This document shows, one piece after another, positions 27,581-36,326 of a DNA stretch of 36,873 nt; the first letter of the stretch is position 1; each line of letters opens with the position of its first letter. The position numbers and the translations under genes were made by a program. The stretch spans positions 20,346 through 57,218 of the forward strand of contig VRUE01000005.1 of the NCBI GenBank assembly GCA_019456285.1, written 5' to 3'. Below the pieces are notes generated by a model. That model was not told where the DNA came from. It ran no database searches and saw nothing but the letters and a program-made list of their open reading frames with translations. The stretch is from Solirubrobacterales bacterium (GTDB lineage: Bacteria > Actinomycetota > Thermoleophilia > Solirubrobacterales > 70-9).

Positions 27581-29830
27581 CTACCGCTTCCGGATCGGCG
27601 CGTAGTCGGCCATCAGCTTGCGCTCCGAGCCGTCGCCGGCGAAGCGGACGACGACCACCCCTTCCGGCTCGACCCCGGTGACGACCCCGTCGCCGAAGCT
27701 GGCGTGGACGACGTCGTCGCCGATCCGCAGCTCCAGCGCCGGGCCGGGGTCGATCGGGGTCGCGGCGCCCGCGCCCGACCGGGCATCCCAGCTTGCCGCC
27801 CCCGGCGCGCTGGAGTGCCGCTCGGTCAGCTCTGCCGGCAGCTCGTCGACGAAGCGGGACGGGAGGTTGCGCTCGGCCCGCCCGAACAGCCGCCGCTCGC
27901 GCGCCCAGGTCATGTAGAGCCGCCGCCGGGCGCGGGTGATGCCGACGTAGCAGAGGCGCCGCTCTTCCTCCTCGCCTCCCTCTTCCAGCGCCCGCAGATG
28001 CGGGAAGGCGCCGTCCTCGCAACCGACGACGAAGACCGTGTCGTACTCCAGCCCCTTGGCGTTGTGGAGGGTCATCAGGGTGATCAGCGACTCGTCCGGC
28101 CGCAGGCCGTCCTGCTCGGTGTAGAGGGAGATCTGCTGCAGGAACTCCTCCAGCGGGGTGGTCTCGCTCTCCCCCTCGGTCTCGCGGTTGCGGTCGAGCT
28201 CGGCGGCTACGCCGACCAGCTCCTCGAGGTTCTCGACCCGGCCCTCGGCCTCGACCGTCCGCTCCGCCTCCAGCGCCTCCAGGTAGCCGCTCTCGCGCAG
28301 GGTCGCCTCCAGCAGCTCGGCCACCGGGGCCGACTCGGCCCGGGCGCGCAGCTCCTCCATCGTCTCGTGGAAGCGGCAGACCGCCTTGACCGCCGCGGCG
28401 CCGAGCCCGGGCACCTCCTCGGCCCGCCCCGCCACCTCCCAGATCGGCAGGCCGGTGGTGTTGGCGTGGGAGGCGAGCCGGCCCTGGCTGGTGTCGCCGA
28501 TCCCCCGCCGCGGCGAGTTGACGATCCGCGCGAAGGAGACCTGGTCGGACGGGTTGACCAGGAGGCTGAGGTAGGCGACCGCGTCCTTCACCTCGGCCCG
28601 CTCGTAGAACTTGGCGCCGCCGATCACCTGGTAGGGCAGCTCGAAGCGCACCAGCGTGTCCTCCAGCACCCGGCTCATCGCGTTGGTCCGGTAAAAGACC
28701 GCGACGTCCTCCCGCCGCACCCCCTGCTCGGCGCCGAGGCGCTCGATCTCCCCCGCCACCCAGCGCGCCTCCTCGTGCTCGTCGGTCAGCTCGGAGAGCT
28801 GCACCGGCTCGCCGCCGGCGATCTCGGTCCAGAGCCGCTTCGGCCGCCGCTGGCGGTTGCGCTCGACGACCGCGCCGGCGGCGGAGAGGATCGTCTGCGT
28901 AGACCGGTAGTTCTGCTCGAGCTTGACCACCTCCGCCGCGGGGAAGTCGTGCTCGAAATCGAGGATGTTGCGGATCTCGGCGTGGCGGAATCCGTAGATC
29001 GACTGGTCCTCGTCGCCGACCACCATCAGGTTGCCGTGCCCGGAGCTGAGCAGCTGCAGCAGCCTGTACTGGGCGTGGTTGGTGTCCTGGTACTCGTCGA
29101 CCAGCACCTGGCGGAAGGTGCGGCGCCAGCGCTCCCGCACCTCCTCGAACAGCTCCATCGCGTTGACGGCGCGGACCAGCAGGTCGTCGAAGTCCATCGC
29201 GTTGGCGGCGAGCATCCGCTTCCCGTAGAGCCCGTAGACCTGCGCCGCCGTCTGCTCGAAGACGCTGCTCTGCGCCTGCTCGTATGCGGCCGTGTCGACC
29301 AGCTGGTTCTTGGCGCCGGAGATCTGGGCGCGGATCGCCCGCGGCGGGTAGCGCTTCGGGTCGATCTCCAGCTCCGCCATGCAGCGTTTCAGCATCCGCA
29401 GCGAGTCGGACTCGTCGTAGATCGTGAAGCCGCGCGAGTAGCCGAGCCGCTCGGCGTCGGCGCGCAGCATCCGCGCGCAGGCCGAGTGGAAGGTCATCAC
29501 CCACATCGCCCGCGCCGAGCGGCCGACCAGCGCCTCGACCCGCCCGCGCATCTCCGCCGCCGCCTTGTTGGTAAAGGTGATCGCCAGGATCTCCCCCGGC
29601 CGGGCGGCCCCGGTCGCGAGCAGGTAGGCGATGCGGTGGGTCAGCACCCGGGTCTTGCCGGAGCCGGCCCCGGCCAGCACCAGCAGCGGCCCCTCGCCGT
29701 GGCGCACCGCCTGGCGCTGGGGGTCGTTGAGGTCGGCCAGCAGCCGCTCGGCGCGGTCGGCGCCGGGCTCTGTGGGGGCGCCTGCGGCGGCGCCCGGCGC
29801 GTCCGGCGTCTCCGGCTCTGTCTGGAGCAT
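27581..29830 (-). CDS. pcrA: ATP-dependent DNA helicase PcrA/UvrD
   Basis: 749 aa superfamily 1A 3'-5' helicase for repair and replication restart. Motifs in order: Walker A in [20 protein letters not shown], motif Ia [12 protein letters not shown], Walker B/DExx [56 protein letters not shown] and [16 protein letters not shown]. The C-terminal ~60 residues ([20 protein letters not shown]) form the Tudor-like domain that binds RNA polymerase in PcrA. The track start at 30607 lies in cysE; ATG at 29830 with a short acidic N-terminus is right for the family. Confidence 0.95.
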   Translation of the reverse strand: MLQTEPETPDAPGAAAGAPTEPGADRAERLLADLNDPQRQAVRHGEGPLLVLAGAGSGKTRVLTHRIAYLLATGAARPGEILAITFTNKAAAEMRGRVEALVGRSARAMWVMTFHSACARMLRADAERLGYSRGFTIYDESDSLRMLKRCMAELEIDPKRYPPRAIRAQISGAKNQLVDTAAYEQAQSSVFEQTAAQVYGLYGKRMLAANAMDFDDLLVRAVNAMELFEEVRERWRRTFRQVLVDEYQDTNHAQYRLLQLLSSGHGNLMVVGDEDQSIYGFRHAEIRNILDFEHDFPAAEVVKLEQNYRSTQTILSAAGAVVERNRQRRPKRLWTEIAGGEPVQLSELTDEHEEARWVAGEIERLGAEQGVRREDVAVFYRTNAMSRVLEDTLVRFELPYQVIGGAKFYERAEVKDAVAYLSLLVNPSDQVSFARIVNSPRRGIGDTSQGRLASHANTTGLPIWEVAGRAEEVPGLGAAAVKAVCRFHETMEELRARAESAPVAELLEATLRESGYLEALEAERTVEAEGRVENLEELVGVAAELDRNRETEGESETTPLEEFLQQISLYTEQDGLRPDESLITLMTLHNAKGLEYDTVFVVGCEDGAFPHLRALEEGGEEEERRLCYVGITRARRRLYMTWARERRLFGRAERNLPSRFVDELPAELTERHSSAPGAASWDARSGAGAATPIDPGPALELRIGDDVVHASFGDGVVTGVEPEGVVVVRFAGDGSERKLMADYAPIRKR

Positions 29831-29871
29831 CACCCGCCGAGAATAGCCACGAGCCCGGCGGGGCCGGACGG

Positions 29872-30600
29872 TTAGCCGCCCGCCGAGGAGCGGCCGGTGC
29901 GGGAGCGCAGCCGGCGCTCCTCGCCGCCGCTCTTCTCCCCGCCGTCGAGGTCGGCGATCCGCCGCTCGAGGTCGGCGATCCGCTCCGAGAGCGCCTTGAT
30001 CGCCTCGGCGATCGGGTCCGGCAGGTGGATCCAGTCGGCGTCGGGCCCCTCGACCCGCTTCCCCTCCACCTTGACCGGGTGGCCGGGGTTGCCGACCACG
30101 GTCGCGCTCGGCGGCACGTCCTCGACGACGACGGTGTTGGCGCCGATCTTGGCGCCGTCGCCGACCGCGATCGGCCCCAGCAGCTTGGCGCCGGAGCCGA
30201 CCGTGACGTTGTCGCCGAGGGTCGGGTGGCGCTTGCCGCGCTGGAAGCCGGTGCCGCCCAGCGTCACCCCCTGGTAGAGCGTCACCCGCTCGCCGATCTC
30301 GGCGGTCTCGCCGATCACCACCCCGGAGCCGTGGTCGATGAAGAACTCGCCGCCGATCTTCGCCGCCGGGTGGATCTCCACCCCGGTCACCGCCCGCGTC
30401 AGGTGGGCGATCGCTCGCGGCGCCAGTGGCACCCCGGCCTCGCGCAGCGCCTGGGCGACGCGGTGCGCGAGCAGCGCCTGCACCCCGGCCCAGCTGGTCA
30501 GGATCTCGAAGGTCGAGACCCCCTGCGCCGCCGGGTCGCGATCGCGCGCCGCCGCCACATCGGCTTTCACCTCCGCCAGCACCCTCGTCAGCGCGCTCAT
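29872..30600 (-). CDS. cysE: Serine O-acetyltransferase
   Basis: 242 aa. Acetylates serine with acetyl-CoA to O-acetylserine, the substrate of CysK. The N-terminal helical part is followed by the left-handed beta-helix with hexapeptide repeats: [40 protein letters not shown], then [20 protein letters not shown] and [14 protein letters not shown], with the catalytic His/Asp region in FIDHG. The C-terminal 50 residues are an added coiled coil ([20 protein letters not shown]) and a basic tail not needed for catalysis. ATG at 30600 overlaps the cysK stop (ATGA), so the two consecutive cysteine enzymes are coupled. Confidence 0.94.
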   Translation of the reverse strand: MSALTRVLAEVKADVAAARDRDPAAQGVSTFEILTSWAGVQALLAHRVAQALREAGVPLAPRAIAHLTRAVTGVEIHPAAKIGGEFFIDHGSGVVIGETAEIGERVTLYQGVTLGGTGFQRGKRHPTLGDNVTVGSGAKLLGPIAVGDGAKIGANTVVVEDVPPSATVVGNPGHPVKVEGKRVEGPDADWIHLPDPIAEAIKALSERIADLERRIADLDGGEKSGGEERRLRSRTGRSSAGG

Positions 30601-31520
30601 AGTGCAAAGAAGGGTAGGGACACGTAACGCTCGCCCGAGTCGCAGACGATCGTCACCACCCGCTTCCCGGCCATCTCCGGCCGCGCCGCGACCTCCAGCG
30701 CCGCTTTGATATTGGCCCCGGCGGAGATCCCGGCGAAGATGCCCTCCTGCCGGGCGACGAGGCGCGCTGTCTCCAGAGCGTCCTCGTCGGAGACGGCGAT
30801 CGTCTCGTCGATCACCGAGCGATCCAGCACCTCGGGGACGAACCCGGCCCCGATCCCCTGGATTTTGTGCGGGCCGGGGGCGCCGCCGGAGAGGACCGGG
30901 GAGGCCGTCGGCTCGACCGCGACGACCAGCGTCTCGGGGCTGCGCTCCCGCAGCATTCCCCCGACCCCGGTGATCGTCCCGCCTGTGCCCACCCCGGCGA
31001 CGAAGGCGCCGACGCTGCCGTCGGTGTCACGCCAGACCTCCTCCGCGGTGGTTCGCCGGTGGACCTCCGGGTTGGCCGGGTTGGAGAACTGCTGCGGCAT
31101 GAACGCCCGGCGCTGCTCGCGGATCTCCCCGGCCAGCTCGACCGCCTCGGTCATCCCGCCCAGCGAGGGCGTCTCGCGCACCTCGGCGCCGTAGGCGCGC
31201 AGCAGCTTGGCGCGCTCGCGGCCCATCCCCTCCGGCAGGGTCAGGATCAGCTCGTACCCCCGCGCCGCGCAGACCATCGCCAGCGCGATACCGGTGTTGC
31301 CGCTGGTCGGCTCGACGATCACCGAGCGCCCGGGCTCGATCAGACCCTCCTCCTCGGCGGCGTCGATCATCGCCACCCCGATCCTGTCCTTCACCGAGCC
31401 GCCGGGGTTGAAGTACTCCAGCTTCGCGCAGACCTCCCCCGCCAGCCCCTCGCCGAGCCGCTGCAACCAGACCAGCGGCGTCTCGCCGACGACGGCCGAC
31501 GCCTCCGCCCCGATTCGCAT
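30597..31520 (-). CDS. cysK: Cysteine synthase (O-acetylserine sulfhydrylase)
   Basis: 307 aa PLP enzyme that makes cysteine from O-acetylserine and sulfide. The PLP Lys is in [20 protein letters not shown], the substrate loop in [20 protein letters not shown], the phosphate loop in [17 protein letters not shown], and the C-terminal [10 protein letters not shown] contains the PLP-N1 Ser. The order cysK-cysE with an ATGA overlap fixes the role; a cystathionine beta-synthase is unlikely because no CBS-pair domain follows. ATG at 31520 shares a base with the stop of the upstream S53 peptidase (TGATG), an odd coupling of a secreted peptidase with cysteine synthesis. Confidence 0.95.
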   Translation of the reverse strand: MRIGAEASAVVGETPLVWLQRLGEGLAGEVCAKLEYFNPGGSVKDRIGVAMIDAAEEEGLIEPGRSVIVEPTSGNTGIALAMVCAARGYELILTLPEGMGRERAKLLRAYGAEVRETPSLGGMTEAVELAGEIREQRRAFMPQQFSNPANPEVHRRTTAEEVWRDTDGSVGAFVAGVGTGGTITGVGGMLRERSPETLVVAVEPTASPVLSGGAPGPHKIQGIGAGFVPEVLDRSVIDETIAVSDEDALETARLVARQEGIFAGISAGANIKAALEVAARPEMAGKRVVTIVCDSGERYVSLPFFAL

Positions 31521-33262
31521 CAGCCGGCCCCCCGCCCTTCCCGCGCCGCCGCCACCGCGTCGGCAAAGGCCACCCCCCGCAGCGACCCGAGCCCGGTGGC
31601 GAGGTCGTAGCCCAGCTGGGCGGCGCCCCCCGCGGGCGAGCGGCCGAGCGGCGAGCGCGGGTGCGGGGAGCTGGTCCCCCTCACCACGTCCCAGAAGAGC
31701 GAGTCGTAGGAGGAGCTGCTCGCCAGCTCGTACAGCAGCGGGTTGAGCGCTCCCAGCGCCGGCCGGCCGGCGCGGCGCTCCTGCTCGGTGACCAGCGCCA
31801 GGGTCGCAGCCGTCAGGGGCGTCGCCGCGCTGGTGCCGCCGGAGCCTTCCCAGCCCTCGAAGCCGCCGAGGACCGCGAGGCCGGGCGTGAAGGAGGCCAT
31901 CGACGCCAGGTCCGGCGTCAGCCTGCTCGGTTCGCCCGGCTGCAGGCCGGAGTCGATCCCCGGCGCGCGCTGCCAGCCGGGCCGCGGCCATGCCGAGCTC
32001 GGCCCGCCGCCCGAGCCGGAGCCGTCGCGCCCTTCCTTGGCGAAGGTCGACCAGACGACCTGTTCGGTGAGGCGGTTCTGCGAGTCGAGGCCGATTTCCG
32101 TTCCCCCGACCGCGGTCACGTAGCGCGAGCCCGCCGGCCAGCTCGCCCCGGACCCGCTCTGGCAACCCAGGAAGCCGACGTCGCCGGAGGCCGCCAGCGC
32201 GCTGATCCCGAGCGCCGCCGCCGCTCGCAGCAGGTGCTGCCCGATCGCCAGTTCGCCGCGGCTGACTTCGGACTCGCAGGCTCCGTCGCTGATCGAGAGG
32301 ATGTCGGGCAGGCGGCCTCCCTGCCTGGCCGGGTCGAGGGCGCCGAGCATGAAGAGCGCGAAGGAGGCCTGGAAGGCGAGGTCCTGCGGCACGAAGACCG
32401 CCGTGACCCGCTGCAGGCCCGGGGCGATCGCCGCCAGCGCCTCGACGTCGAGATAGGTCTCTTCCGGCGCGGTGCTCGCCAGCCTCGTCCCGGGCATCGC
32501 GGTCTGACGGAAGCGCGGCGCCGGCAGCCCGAAGCACTTGGCCCAGGCGCGAACGGGCCCGGGATCCACCAGGGCGGGGCTCATCGTCGCGACCCGCACA
32601 CCGCGGCCTTCGAGGCCGCGGGCGCGCAGGCCGTCGACCCGGTAGGCGGCCGCGATCTGGTTGGGCGTGAACGCTCCCGATTCGAGCGCCCCCTTGCAGC
32701 CCCGCGGCGTGCCGGTTGCCGCGGCCCGCGCCACCCGGCTGCGGCGCGAGCGCCGTGCCGGGTAGACCTCGCCCGCGACCACCTGCCGCACCGCGCCCCT
32801 GAGTCGCCCTGGCACGCACAGCCCGTGGCGCGGCGGCCGCACCCCGCGAGCGCAGAAGAGCCGGCGGGCCGCCCCCTCGGTCAGCACCGCGATCGCGACC
32901 GCACCGGTCGGCCCGATCTTCGCGGACCTGCTGCCGCGCACCCGGCGCAGGAAGCGCACCGTCCGCCGGCGCACCCGGCGAGTGGCGCCGTAGGCGCGCC
33001 GCAGCTTCCCCAGGGTCGGGTACCGCCCGTATCCGCTCGACGCCGGGTCCGAGACGCTGCGCGCGAGGCGCGCCAGCCGCCGCTCGGGCCGCCGCAGCCC
33101 GAGCAGGACAACCCTGCGTTTCTCGACCCGCTGCGCGGCGGAGGGACTGGCGCTCGCGGCCGGCTCTCCCCCGAGGGCGGCCGGCGAGCCCGAAACCAGG
33201 CCAGCCGACAGCGCCGCGACGACCAGAGCCGCTCCAAGCCCGGGGCGCATCAGATCAAACAT
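31520..33262 (-). CDS. Secreted S53-family serine peptidase (sedolisin/kumamolisin-like)
   Basis: 580 aa. N-terminal signal-like segment ([20 protein letters not shown]) then an activation propeptide containing [20 protein letters not shown], the usual pro-kumamolisin pattern. The catalytic domain shows [16 protein letters not shown] (Glu/Asp of the triad), [13 protein letters not shown] (oxyanion Asp) and [18 protein letters not shown] with the nucleophile Ser near residue 477, plus DLATGLGS for calcium. All key residues are present, so it should be an active, probably acid-tolerant exported endopeptidase. ATG at 33262 (MFDLMRPG) is preferred; 33250 is possible. The track extension upstream is integrase debris. 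It overlaps cysK by one base. Confidence 0.88.
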   Translation of the reverse strand: MFDLMRPGLGAALVVAALSAGLVSGSPAALGGEPAASASPSAAQRVEKRRVVLLGLRRPERRLARLARSVSDPASSGYGRYPTLGKLRRAYGATRRVRRRTVRFLRRVRGSRSAKIGPTGAVAIAVLTEGAARRLFCARGVRPPRHGLCVPGRLRGAVRQVVAGEVYPARRSRRSRVARAAATGTPRGCKGALESGAFTPNQIAAAYRVDGLRARGLEGRGVRVATMSPALVDPGPVRAWAKCFGLPAPRFRQTAMPGTRLASTAPEETYLDVEALAAIAPGLQRVTAVFVPQDLAFQASFALFMLGALDPARQGGRLPDILSISDGACESEVSRGELAIGQHLLRAAAALGISALAASGDVGFLGCQSGSGASWPAGSRYVTAVGGTEIGLDSQNRLTEQVVWSTFAKEGRDGSGSGGGPSSAWPRPGWQRAPGIDSGLQPGEPSRLTPDLASMASFTPGLAVLGGFEGWEGSGGTSAATPLTAATLALVTEQERRAGRPALGALNPLLYELASSSSYDSLFWDVVRGTSSPHPRSPLGRSPAGGAAQLGYDLATGLGSLRGVAFADAVAAAREGRGAG

Positions 33263-33276
33263 CCCCGAGCCGGGGG

Positions 33277-33391
33277 GAGCAACGCCTTCGCGTCGACGCC
33301 GGCGGCGATCATCGGGGGCGAAGGTGTGGCGGCACCCGTGCAGCGTAATGCGCCTCACGCCAGCCGCCTCCCAGGCCCGGTCGGCAACTGA
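33277..33391 (-). pseudogene. Tyrosine recombinase (integrase) relic, frameshifted
   Basis: The minus-strand frame reads SVADRAWEAAGVRRITLHGC then RHTFA, the Arg-containing LHxxRHTFA box of tyrosine recombinases. After a frame change it continues as MIAAGVDAKALL, the next conserved segment. The expected LGH and final Tyr motifs are missing because the S53 gene begins there. No intact ORF. This is good evidence for a former integrative element at this border; the upstream part is too decayed to trace. Confidence 0.7.
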
Positions 33392-33495
33392 TCTCCCCGC
33401 CTCCGCGGCCAAAGCGCCGGGCCGGGTTCGGATTGCCCGAGGGCGAGGAATAGATCGGCAGACGGCAACCGGAATCTCGCGCGAAGCGGGAGCAA

Positions 33496-33798
33496 TCAAT
33501 AATCGAGATCGAACGCGGCCACGATCGCGTCGCTGAGGGCCGGCTCTTGACGGTCGAGTAGCACGCCGATCTGCGCTCCCACGGCATCGGCGGGGATGGT
33601 GGTGATGTTGTCGCAGCTCACAACCGAGGGCTCCGTGAGGCCGTTCGCCGCATCGACGCCCACCTCGCTGGAGAGCCCGCGGATGGTGGTGGTGATCGGC
33701 GCGACGGTCACCGTCCTGAGATGCGGCCGCACAGGCTCACGCGTGAGGATCAACACAGGCCGGGCCTTGTCGAGCTGTGCGACATGGATGGCCCGCAT
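33496..33798 (-). CDS. MazF/PemK-family endoribonuclease toxin
   Basis: 100 aa. The beta-barrel MazF pattern is clear: VAQLDKARPVLILTREPVRP near the N-terminus, TVTVAPITTTIRGLSSEV, and PSVVSCDNITTIPADAVGAQ, ending in a helix with SDAIVAAFDLDY. Family members cut single-stranded mRNA at short motifs and are held inactive by the cognate antitoxin. ATG at 33798 overlaps the antitoxin stop (TGATG). It sits next to an integrase relic, which fits an accessory module. Confidence 0.88.
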   Translation of the reverse strand: MRAIHVAQLDKARPVLILTREPVRPHLRTVTVAPITTTIRGLSSEVGVDAANGLTEPSVVSCDNITTIPADAVGAQIGVLLDRQEPALSDAIVAAFDLDY

Positions 33799-34031
33799 CA
33801 GGCAAGGTCACGGGGCAGGCCGACCGCGTGCTCAGCGAGTCCTGCGAGCTCTGGGTCCGGACCGGTGCGGGCAAGGATCCGGGCATCGCGTTCTGCGCGG
33901 GCACGCCGACGCTCGCGCTCGAGCGCACGGGTGACGACTGCCGCCCGGCTCCGTCCGGCGCCGGAGTCGACGATCTCGTCGACGAAGTCGACAAGCTCCT
34001 CTGGGAGTCGAACAGCGATCTGCTTACTCAT
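33798..34031 (-). CDS. Ribbon-helix-helix antitoxin (MazE-like)
   Basis: 77 aa. The first ~45 residues, SKQIAVRLPEELVDFVDEIV and DSGAGRSRAAVVTRALERER, form a ribbon-helix-helix DNA-binding domain: a strand IAVRLP, then two helices. The basic/helical tail probably wraps the MazF partner. ATG at 34031 is chosen because the domain starts there; the track's 34439 start reads through a MaoC relic. Directly upstream are two copies of AATGGTAGCA (plus strand), a plausible autoregulatory operator. Translation coupled to the toxin by TGATG. Confidence 0.85.
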   Translation of the reverse strand: MSKQIAVRLPEELVDFVDEIVDSGAGRSRAAVVTRALERERRRARAERDARILARTGPDPELAGLAEHAVGLPRDLA

Positions 34032-34036
34032 CCCAT

Positions 34037-34057
34037 AATGGTAGCAGAATGGTAGCA
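34037..34057 (-). promoter_or_regulatory. Tandem 10-bp repeat upstream of the antitoxin, candidate operator
   Basis: AATGGTAGCA at 34037-34046 and 34048-34057, spaced by one base, ending 6 bp before the antitoxin ATG. Ribbon-helix-helix antitoxins typically bind short tandem half-sites over their own promoter. Confidence 0.45.
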
Positions 34058-34190
34058 ACCATCGCTGCCTCTCTTCGCGCGGCGGAGCACCGCGATCTTT
34101 GCCGCTCCTCGTCCAACTGGGCAGCGGCCGCAGCGAGCTTTGGAACTGCCGGCCACCTCGCGCTCTGGTTCCTCGTCGGGAACCTGGCGC

Positions 34191-34372
34191 CATCACGCGG
34201 GTGACGCTGTCGCCCACGAAGCACGGCTTCTTGTTGCCCTCGACCTCCAGCGTGAAGCGGGTGACTGACTGCCACCAGCCGCCGCCTACCTCGTCGACCG
34301 AGACGACCTCGGCGCGGCCGCGGACTCGGGCGTCGACTGGCACCGGGGCTGGGAAGCGGATCTTGTCTCGGC
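34191..34372 (-). pseudogene. C-terminal fragment of a MaoC-like enoyl-CoA hydratase
   Basis: The minus-strand translation KIRFPAPVPVDARVRGRAEV with VTRFTLEVEGNKKPCFVGDS matches the C-terminal third of MaoC-type dehydratases (RFPAPVPVGSxVR, then a strand and Ser-rich end). The N-terminal hot-dog part with the catalytic Asp/His is missing; upstream is the cupin promoter and gene. It is continuous with, but not part of, the antitoxin frame downstream. Probably a truncated relic. Confidence 0.55.
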
Positions 34373-34391
34373 GCGACCCCGGGTGTACGGT
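34363..34391 (+). promoter_or_regulatory. Candidate promoter of the second cupin gene
   Basis: TTGTCT (34363-34368), 17-bp spacer, TACGGT (34386-34391), followed about 20 bp later by GGAGGA and the ATG at 34423. Judged by eye; it lies over the start of the MaoC relic. Confidence 0.35.
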
Positions 34392-34422
34392 CACGATACT
34401 CCCCAACCGATGGAGGAATCCC

Positions 34423-34782
34423 ATGGCAACTGAAGTCAAGAACTTCGACTCCCCCGACGAGACCCGCCAGTTTGCGGGGAACGGCCAGGCAAAGGTCGTT
34501 CAGCTCGCCGGCCACGCGATCGCTGAAGGCACCTTCGAGCCAGGCTGGAAGTGGTCGGAGAACGTAAAGCCAATCGCCGGCACCGACTCATGCCAGGTGG
34601 CCCATGTCGGCTATGTGCTGTCGGGCAGCATGCGCATCTTCATGGACGATGGCACGGAGGCAGAGGTCAACGCCGGTGACGTGTTCGCTATCCCGCCAGG
34701 CCACGACGCCGAGGTCCCTGGCCCCGAGGCCTGCGTGATGGTCGACTTCGGCGAGATCGGCAACTACGCGAAACGGAACTGA
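34423..34782 (+). CDS. Cupin-domain protein
   Basis: 119 aa. Cupin fold with a motif-1-like stretch around WSENVKPIAGTDSCQVAHVG and a clear motif 2, VNAGDVFAIPPGHDAEVPGP. The usual H-x-H of motif 1 is reduced (CQVAHVG), so metal binding is uncertain. The N-terminus MATEVKNFDSPDETRQFAGN and C-terminus VDFGEIGNYAKRN suggest a small actinobacterial cupin of unknown ligand. ATG at 34423 is preceded by GGAGGA at good spacing; the ORF track's earlier start runs over a relic. No partner gene is obvious; an IS-derived element follows immediately. Confidence 0.8.
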   Translation: MATEVKNFDSPDETRQFAGNGQAKVVQLAGHAIAEGTFEPGWKWSENVKPIAGTDSCQVAHVGYVLSGSMRIFMDDGTEAEVNAGDVFAIPPGHDAEVPGPEACVMVDFGEIGNYAKRN

Positions 34783-34796
34783 GTCCCCCGTCTTGT

Positions 34797-35007
34797 CTCG
34801 ACTTTCGTGACCTCACGCGGCGGCCCGGAGCGCCGGTAGCTGGGAACGGATGATTTTCGTCGTGGTGCGCCTGCGCCCCGCTCCTGCCAGAAATTCAGCT
34901 CGGATCAGCTCGCGACGCAGCGCGGCGAGCACGTCGAGCATCGAGGGATCGCGCTTTTGGGAGTACCAGGGCGCGATCCGCCGCCGGGTGAGGTCACGAA
35001 AGTCGAG
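34797..35007. mobile_element. 211-bp IS-derived miniature inverted-repeat element
   Basis: 27-bp terminal inverted repeats with one mismatch: CTCGACTTTCGTGACCTCAC at 34797 and its complement ending at 35007 (CCGCCGGGTGAGG...). The inside keeps a transposase-like C-terminal tail on the minus strand. No target-site duplication is obvious (flanks CTTGT and CCCCT). It looks like an internally deleted insertion sequence. Confidence 0.65.
34813..35007 (-). pseudogene. Transposase C-terminal tail remnant
   Basis: A 64-codon open stretch with no start codon reads LDFRDLTRRRIAPWYSQKRD then PSMLDVLAALRRELIRAEFL, which resembles the WYxKxxPTFxDxLAALRR tail found at the end of several IS transposases. 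It ends at a TGA just inside the left inverted repeat. The catalytic DDE part is missing. The IS family is not assigned. Confidence 0.45.
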
Positions 35008-35287
35008 CCCCTAATTGAGCACGCGCGAATCGCCTCGTGTAGTTGATCGATCCCACGGATCTGATCCGAGACAAGGCCCTCGCGGTTCAAAGACCGTCCA
35101 GTTAGGCCGATGTAGACAATAGCTTCCGACGCGTCTGGCACCCTGCCTGGATAGCCGAGTCGGCAGGGAAGAAGGCGTCGCTGGAGTTGATTGCGGCTCC
35201 GAAGATCGAAAGAGGATCTTGTCGTTCGCGCGGCCAGCTTCCGCCTTGCCCTCTTTCTGACCACCTGAGACACTGCAGGAGATGAAG
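35008..35287. other. Gene-free stretch between the IS remnant and the RelE-type module
   Basis: Holds the first copy of a 28-bp direct repeat (35084-35111) and a CCCTGCC/GGCAGGG inverted repeat near 35150. One minus-strand frame reads EAIVYIGLTGRSLNREG, vaguely like a GIY-YIG start, but is not credible as a gene. Confidence 0.3.
35084..35111. repeat. 28-bp direct repeat, left copy
   Basis: Begins GGTTCAAAGACCGTCCAGTT and ends AGGCCGAT. It matches 35864-35891 at 27 of 28 positions. The two copies lie exactly 780 bp apart and bracket the antitoxin/toxin pair. Confidence 0.75.
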
Positions 35288-35503
35288 ATGCTCGTTGTTG
35301 ACATCACCGCAGCTGACGCCGCCGGAGGGCGGCTTGGCCGCTACAAGGTCGTGGAGCGCCACGGCGACGGCTCCCTGCTTCTCGCCCCCGAGGCGGTGGA
35401 CGAGGTGATCGCAGAGACTGCCGAGCGGCCACTCACCGGCGACGAGTTTCTGGACGCCCTTGAGCGTCTGGACGCAGCCGCCTCTCAGCAGCCCCCGCGG
35501 TGA
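35288..35503 (+). CDS. Probable antitoxin of a RelE/ParE-type module
   Basis: 71 aa from the ATG at 35288 (MLVVDITAADAAGGRLGRYK); GGAG six bases upstream favours this over the track's ATG at 35282. The sequence is a short beta-rich N-terminus (YKVVERHGDGSLLLAPEAVD) and an acidic helix (GDEFLDALERLDAAA), consistent with a toxin-wrapping tail. No standard DNA-binding fold is recognised, so the antitoxin call rests on size, acidity and the GTGA overlap with the downstream RelE-like gene. Confidence 0.6.
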   Translation: MLVVDITAADAAGGRLGRYKVVERHGDGSLLLAPEAVDEVIAETAERPLTGDEFLDALERLDAAASQQPPR

Positions 35504-35799
35504 GCCCCACTTACGAGCTGCCTCCGGGCTTCGCCCGCGAGTTCGCACGGATGCCGCGCGAGCAGCGCCGTGCGTTCCGGGTCGCGGTCGAGAAACTGGT
35601 CGAGGCCCTGCGCAAGGGCGGCGACCCATCGAACTCGCTCCGGGTCAAGCGAGCCCAGGGCACCAAGGACGTCTGGGAGATGTCCTACTCGGGCGACGGC
35701 CGCGCTACCTTTCGTTACGGCGCCGAGGTGAAGCCGGGCGAGACGCACGTGGAGTGGCTGCGCGTTGGTGGTCACGAGATCCTCTCGCGACCGCAGTAA
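35500..35799 (+). CDS. RelE/ParE-superfamily toxin
   Basis: 99 aa. The N-terminal helices (PGFAREFARMPREQRRAFRV) and C-terminal strands follow the RelE/ParE layout: NSLRVKRAQGTKDVWEMSYS, then GDGRATFRYGAE and HVEWLRVGGHEIL, comparable to the W-E-x-x-x-x-GR-x-x-F and G-x-H-x-I motifs of this family. Likely an mRNA-cleaving or gyrase-blocking toxin; which one cannot be told. The GTG at 35500 overlaps the antitoxin TGA. The pair lies within a 780-bp unit bounded by 28-bp direct repeats, suggesting it arrived as a cassette. Confidence 0.72.
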   Translation: MSPTYELPPGFAREFARMPREQRRAFRVAVEKLVEALRKGGDPSNSLRVKRAQGTKDVWEMSYSGDGRATFRYGAEVKPGETHVEWLRVGGHEILSRPQ

Positions 35800-35863
35800 G
35801 GCTACGCTCGCTCAGCGGCCGGGGCTTTGGCGTGCAGCACGCGGATTCGCGCGGCGACGCCAT

Positions 35864-35891
35864 GGTTCAAATACCGTCCAGTTAGGCCGAT
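35864..35891. repeat. 28-bp direct repeat, right copy
   Basis: Begins GGTTCAAATACCGTCCAGTT; one mismatch to 35084-35111. It lies 64 bp after the toxin stop and 39 bp before the VapC stop. Confidence 0.75.
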
Positions 35892-35930
35892 TTTTCTTTG
35901 ATCGGCTGGACAGGCGAATCGCAGCGCCGG

Positions 35931-36323
35931 CTACCAGATCGTCAGCGACCGTGGGTGGTCGTGGTCGCGGATGGCTCGATCCTTGGTGACTAGGTCGAGA
36001 CCGTGCTCGATGGCGGTTGCATAGATCAGCCGATCGGCGGGATCGCCCGGGAAGGACGCGGGCAAGCTGACGGCGGTGTCTGCGACCGCTGGGGTTACCC
36101 CAAGCGTGCGTAGCTGCGATGCCAGGCCCTGAAGCCAGGACCGGATCGGAACGGTGACGGCGATGCGCTCGTGTCGTGCCAGCCATGCCAGCTCGTACCA
36201 CGAGATCGTCGCAACCACAAGCTCATCCGCACTCTCCAGCGCTTTCCGGGCGGGAGCGCTGACGCGCTTCGGCTCCGCCGACCACCAGTGGACGACGTGG
36301 GTGTCGAGAAGGAGCGAGCCCAC
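35931..36323 (-). CDS. vapC: PIN-domain toxin VapC
   Basis: 130 aa. PIN-domain ribonuclease with the four acidic residues placed as expected: Asp in LLLDTHVVHWW, Glu in TISWYELAWLARH, Asp in FPGDPADRLIYATAIEHG and the final Asp in LDLVTKDRAIRD. VapC toxins cleave tRNA or rRNA. GTG at 36323 is needed to include the first Asp motif. It starts three bases after the stop of the Phd-type antitoxin gene, the classic antitoxin-first order. Confidence 0.9.
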   Translation of the reverse strand: MGSLLLDTHVVHWWSAEPKRVSAPARKALESADELVVATISWYELAWLARHERIAVTVPIRSWLQGLASQLRTLGVTPAVADTAVSLPASFPGDPADRLIYATAIEHGLDLVTKDRAIRDHDHPRSLTIW

Positions 36324-36326
36324 GCC

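Noticed and set aside
33309-33587. 92-aa minus ORF beside the integrase relic
   Set aside because: Out-of-frame reading of decayed recombinase sequence and the mazF 3' end; no start context or domain.
34905-35273. 122-aa minus ORF with EAIVYIGLTGRSLNREG as a GIY-YIG nuclease
   Set aside because: Only one short resemblance; the rest is Arg-rich and overlaps the IS remnant in another frame.
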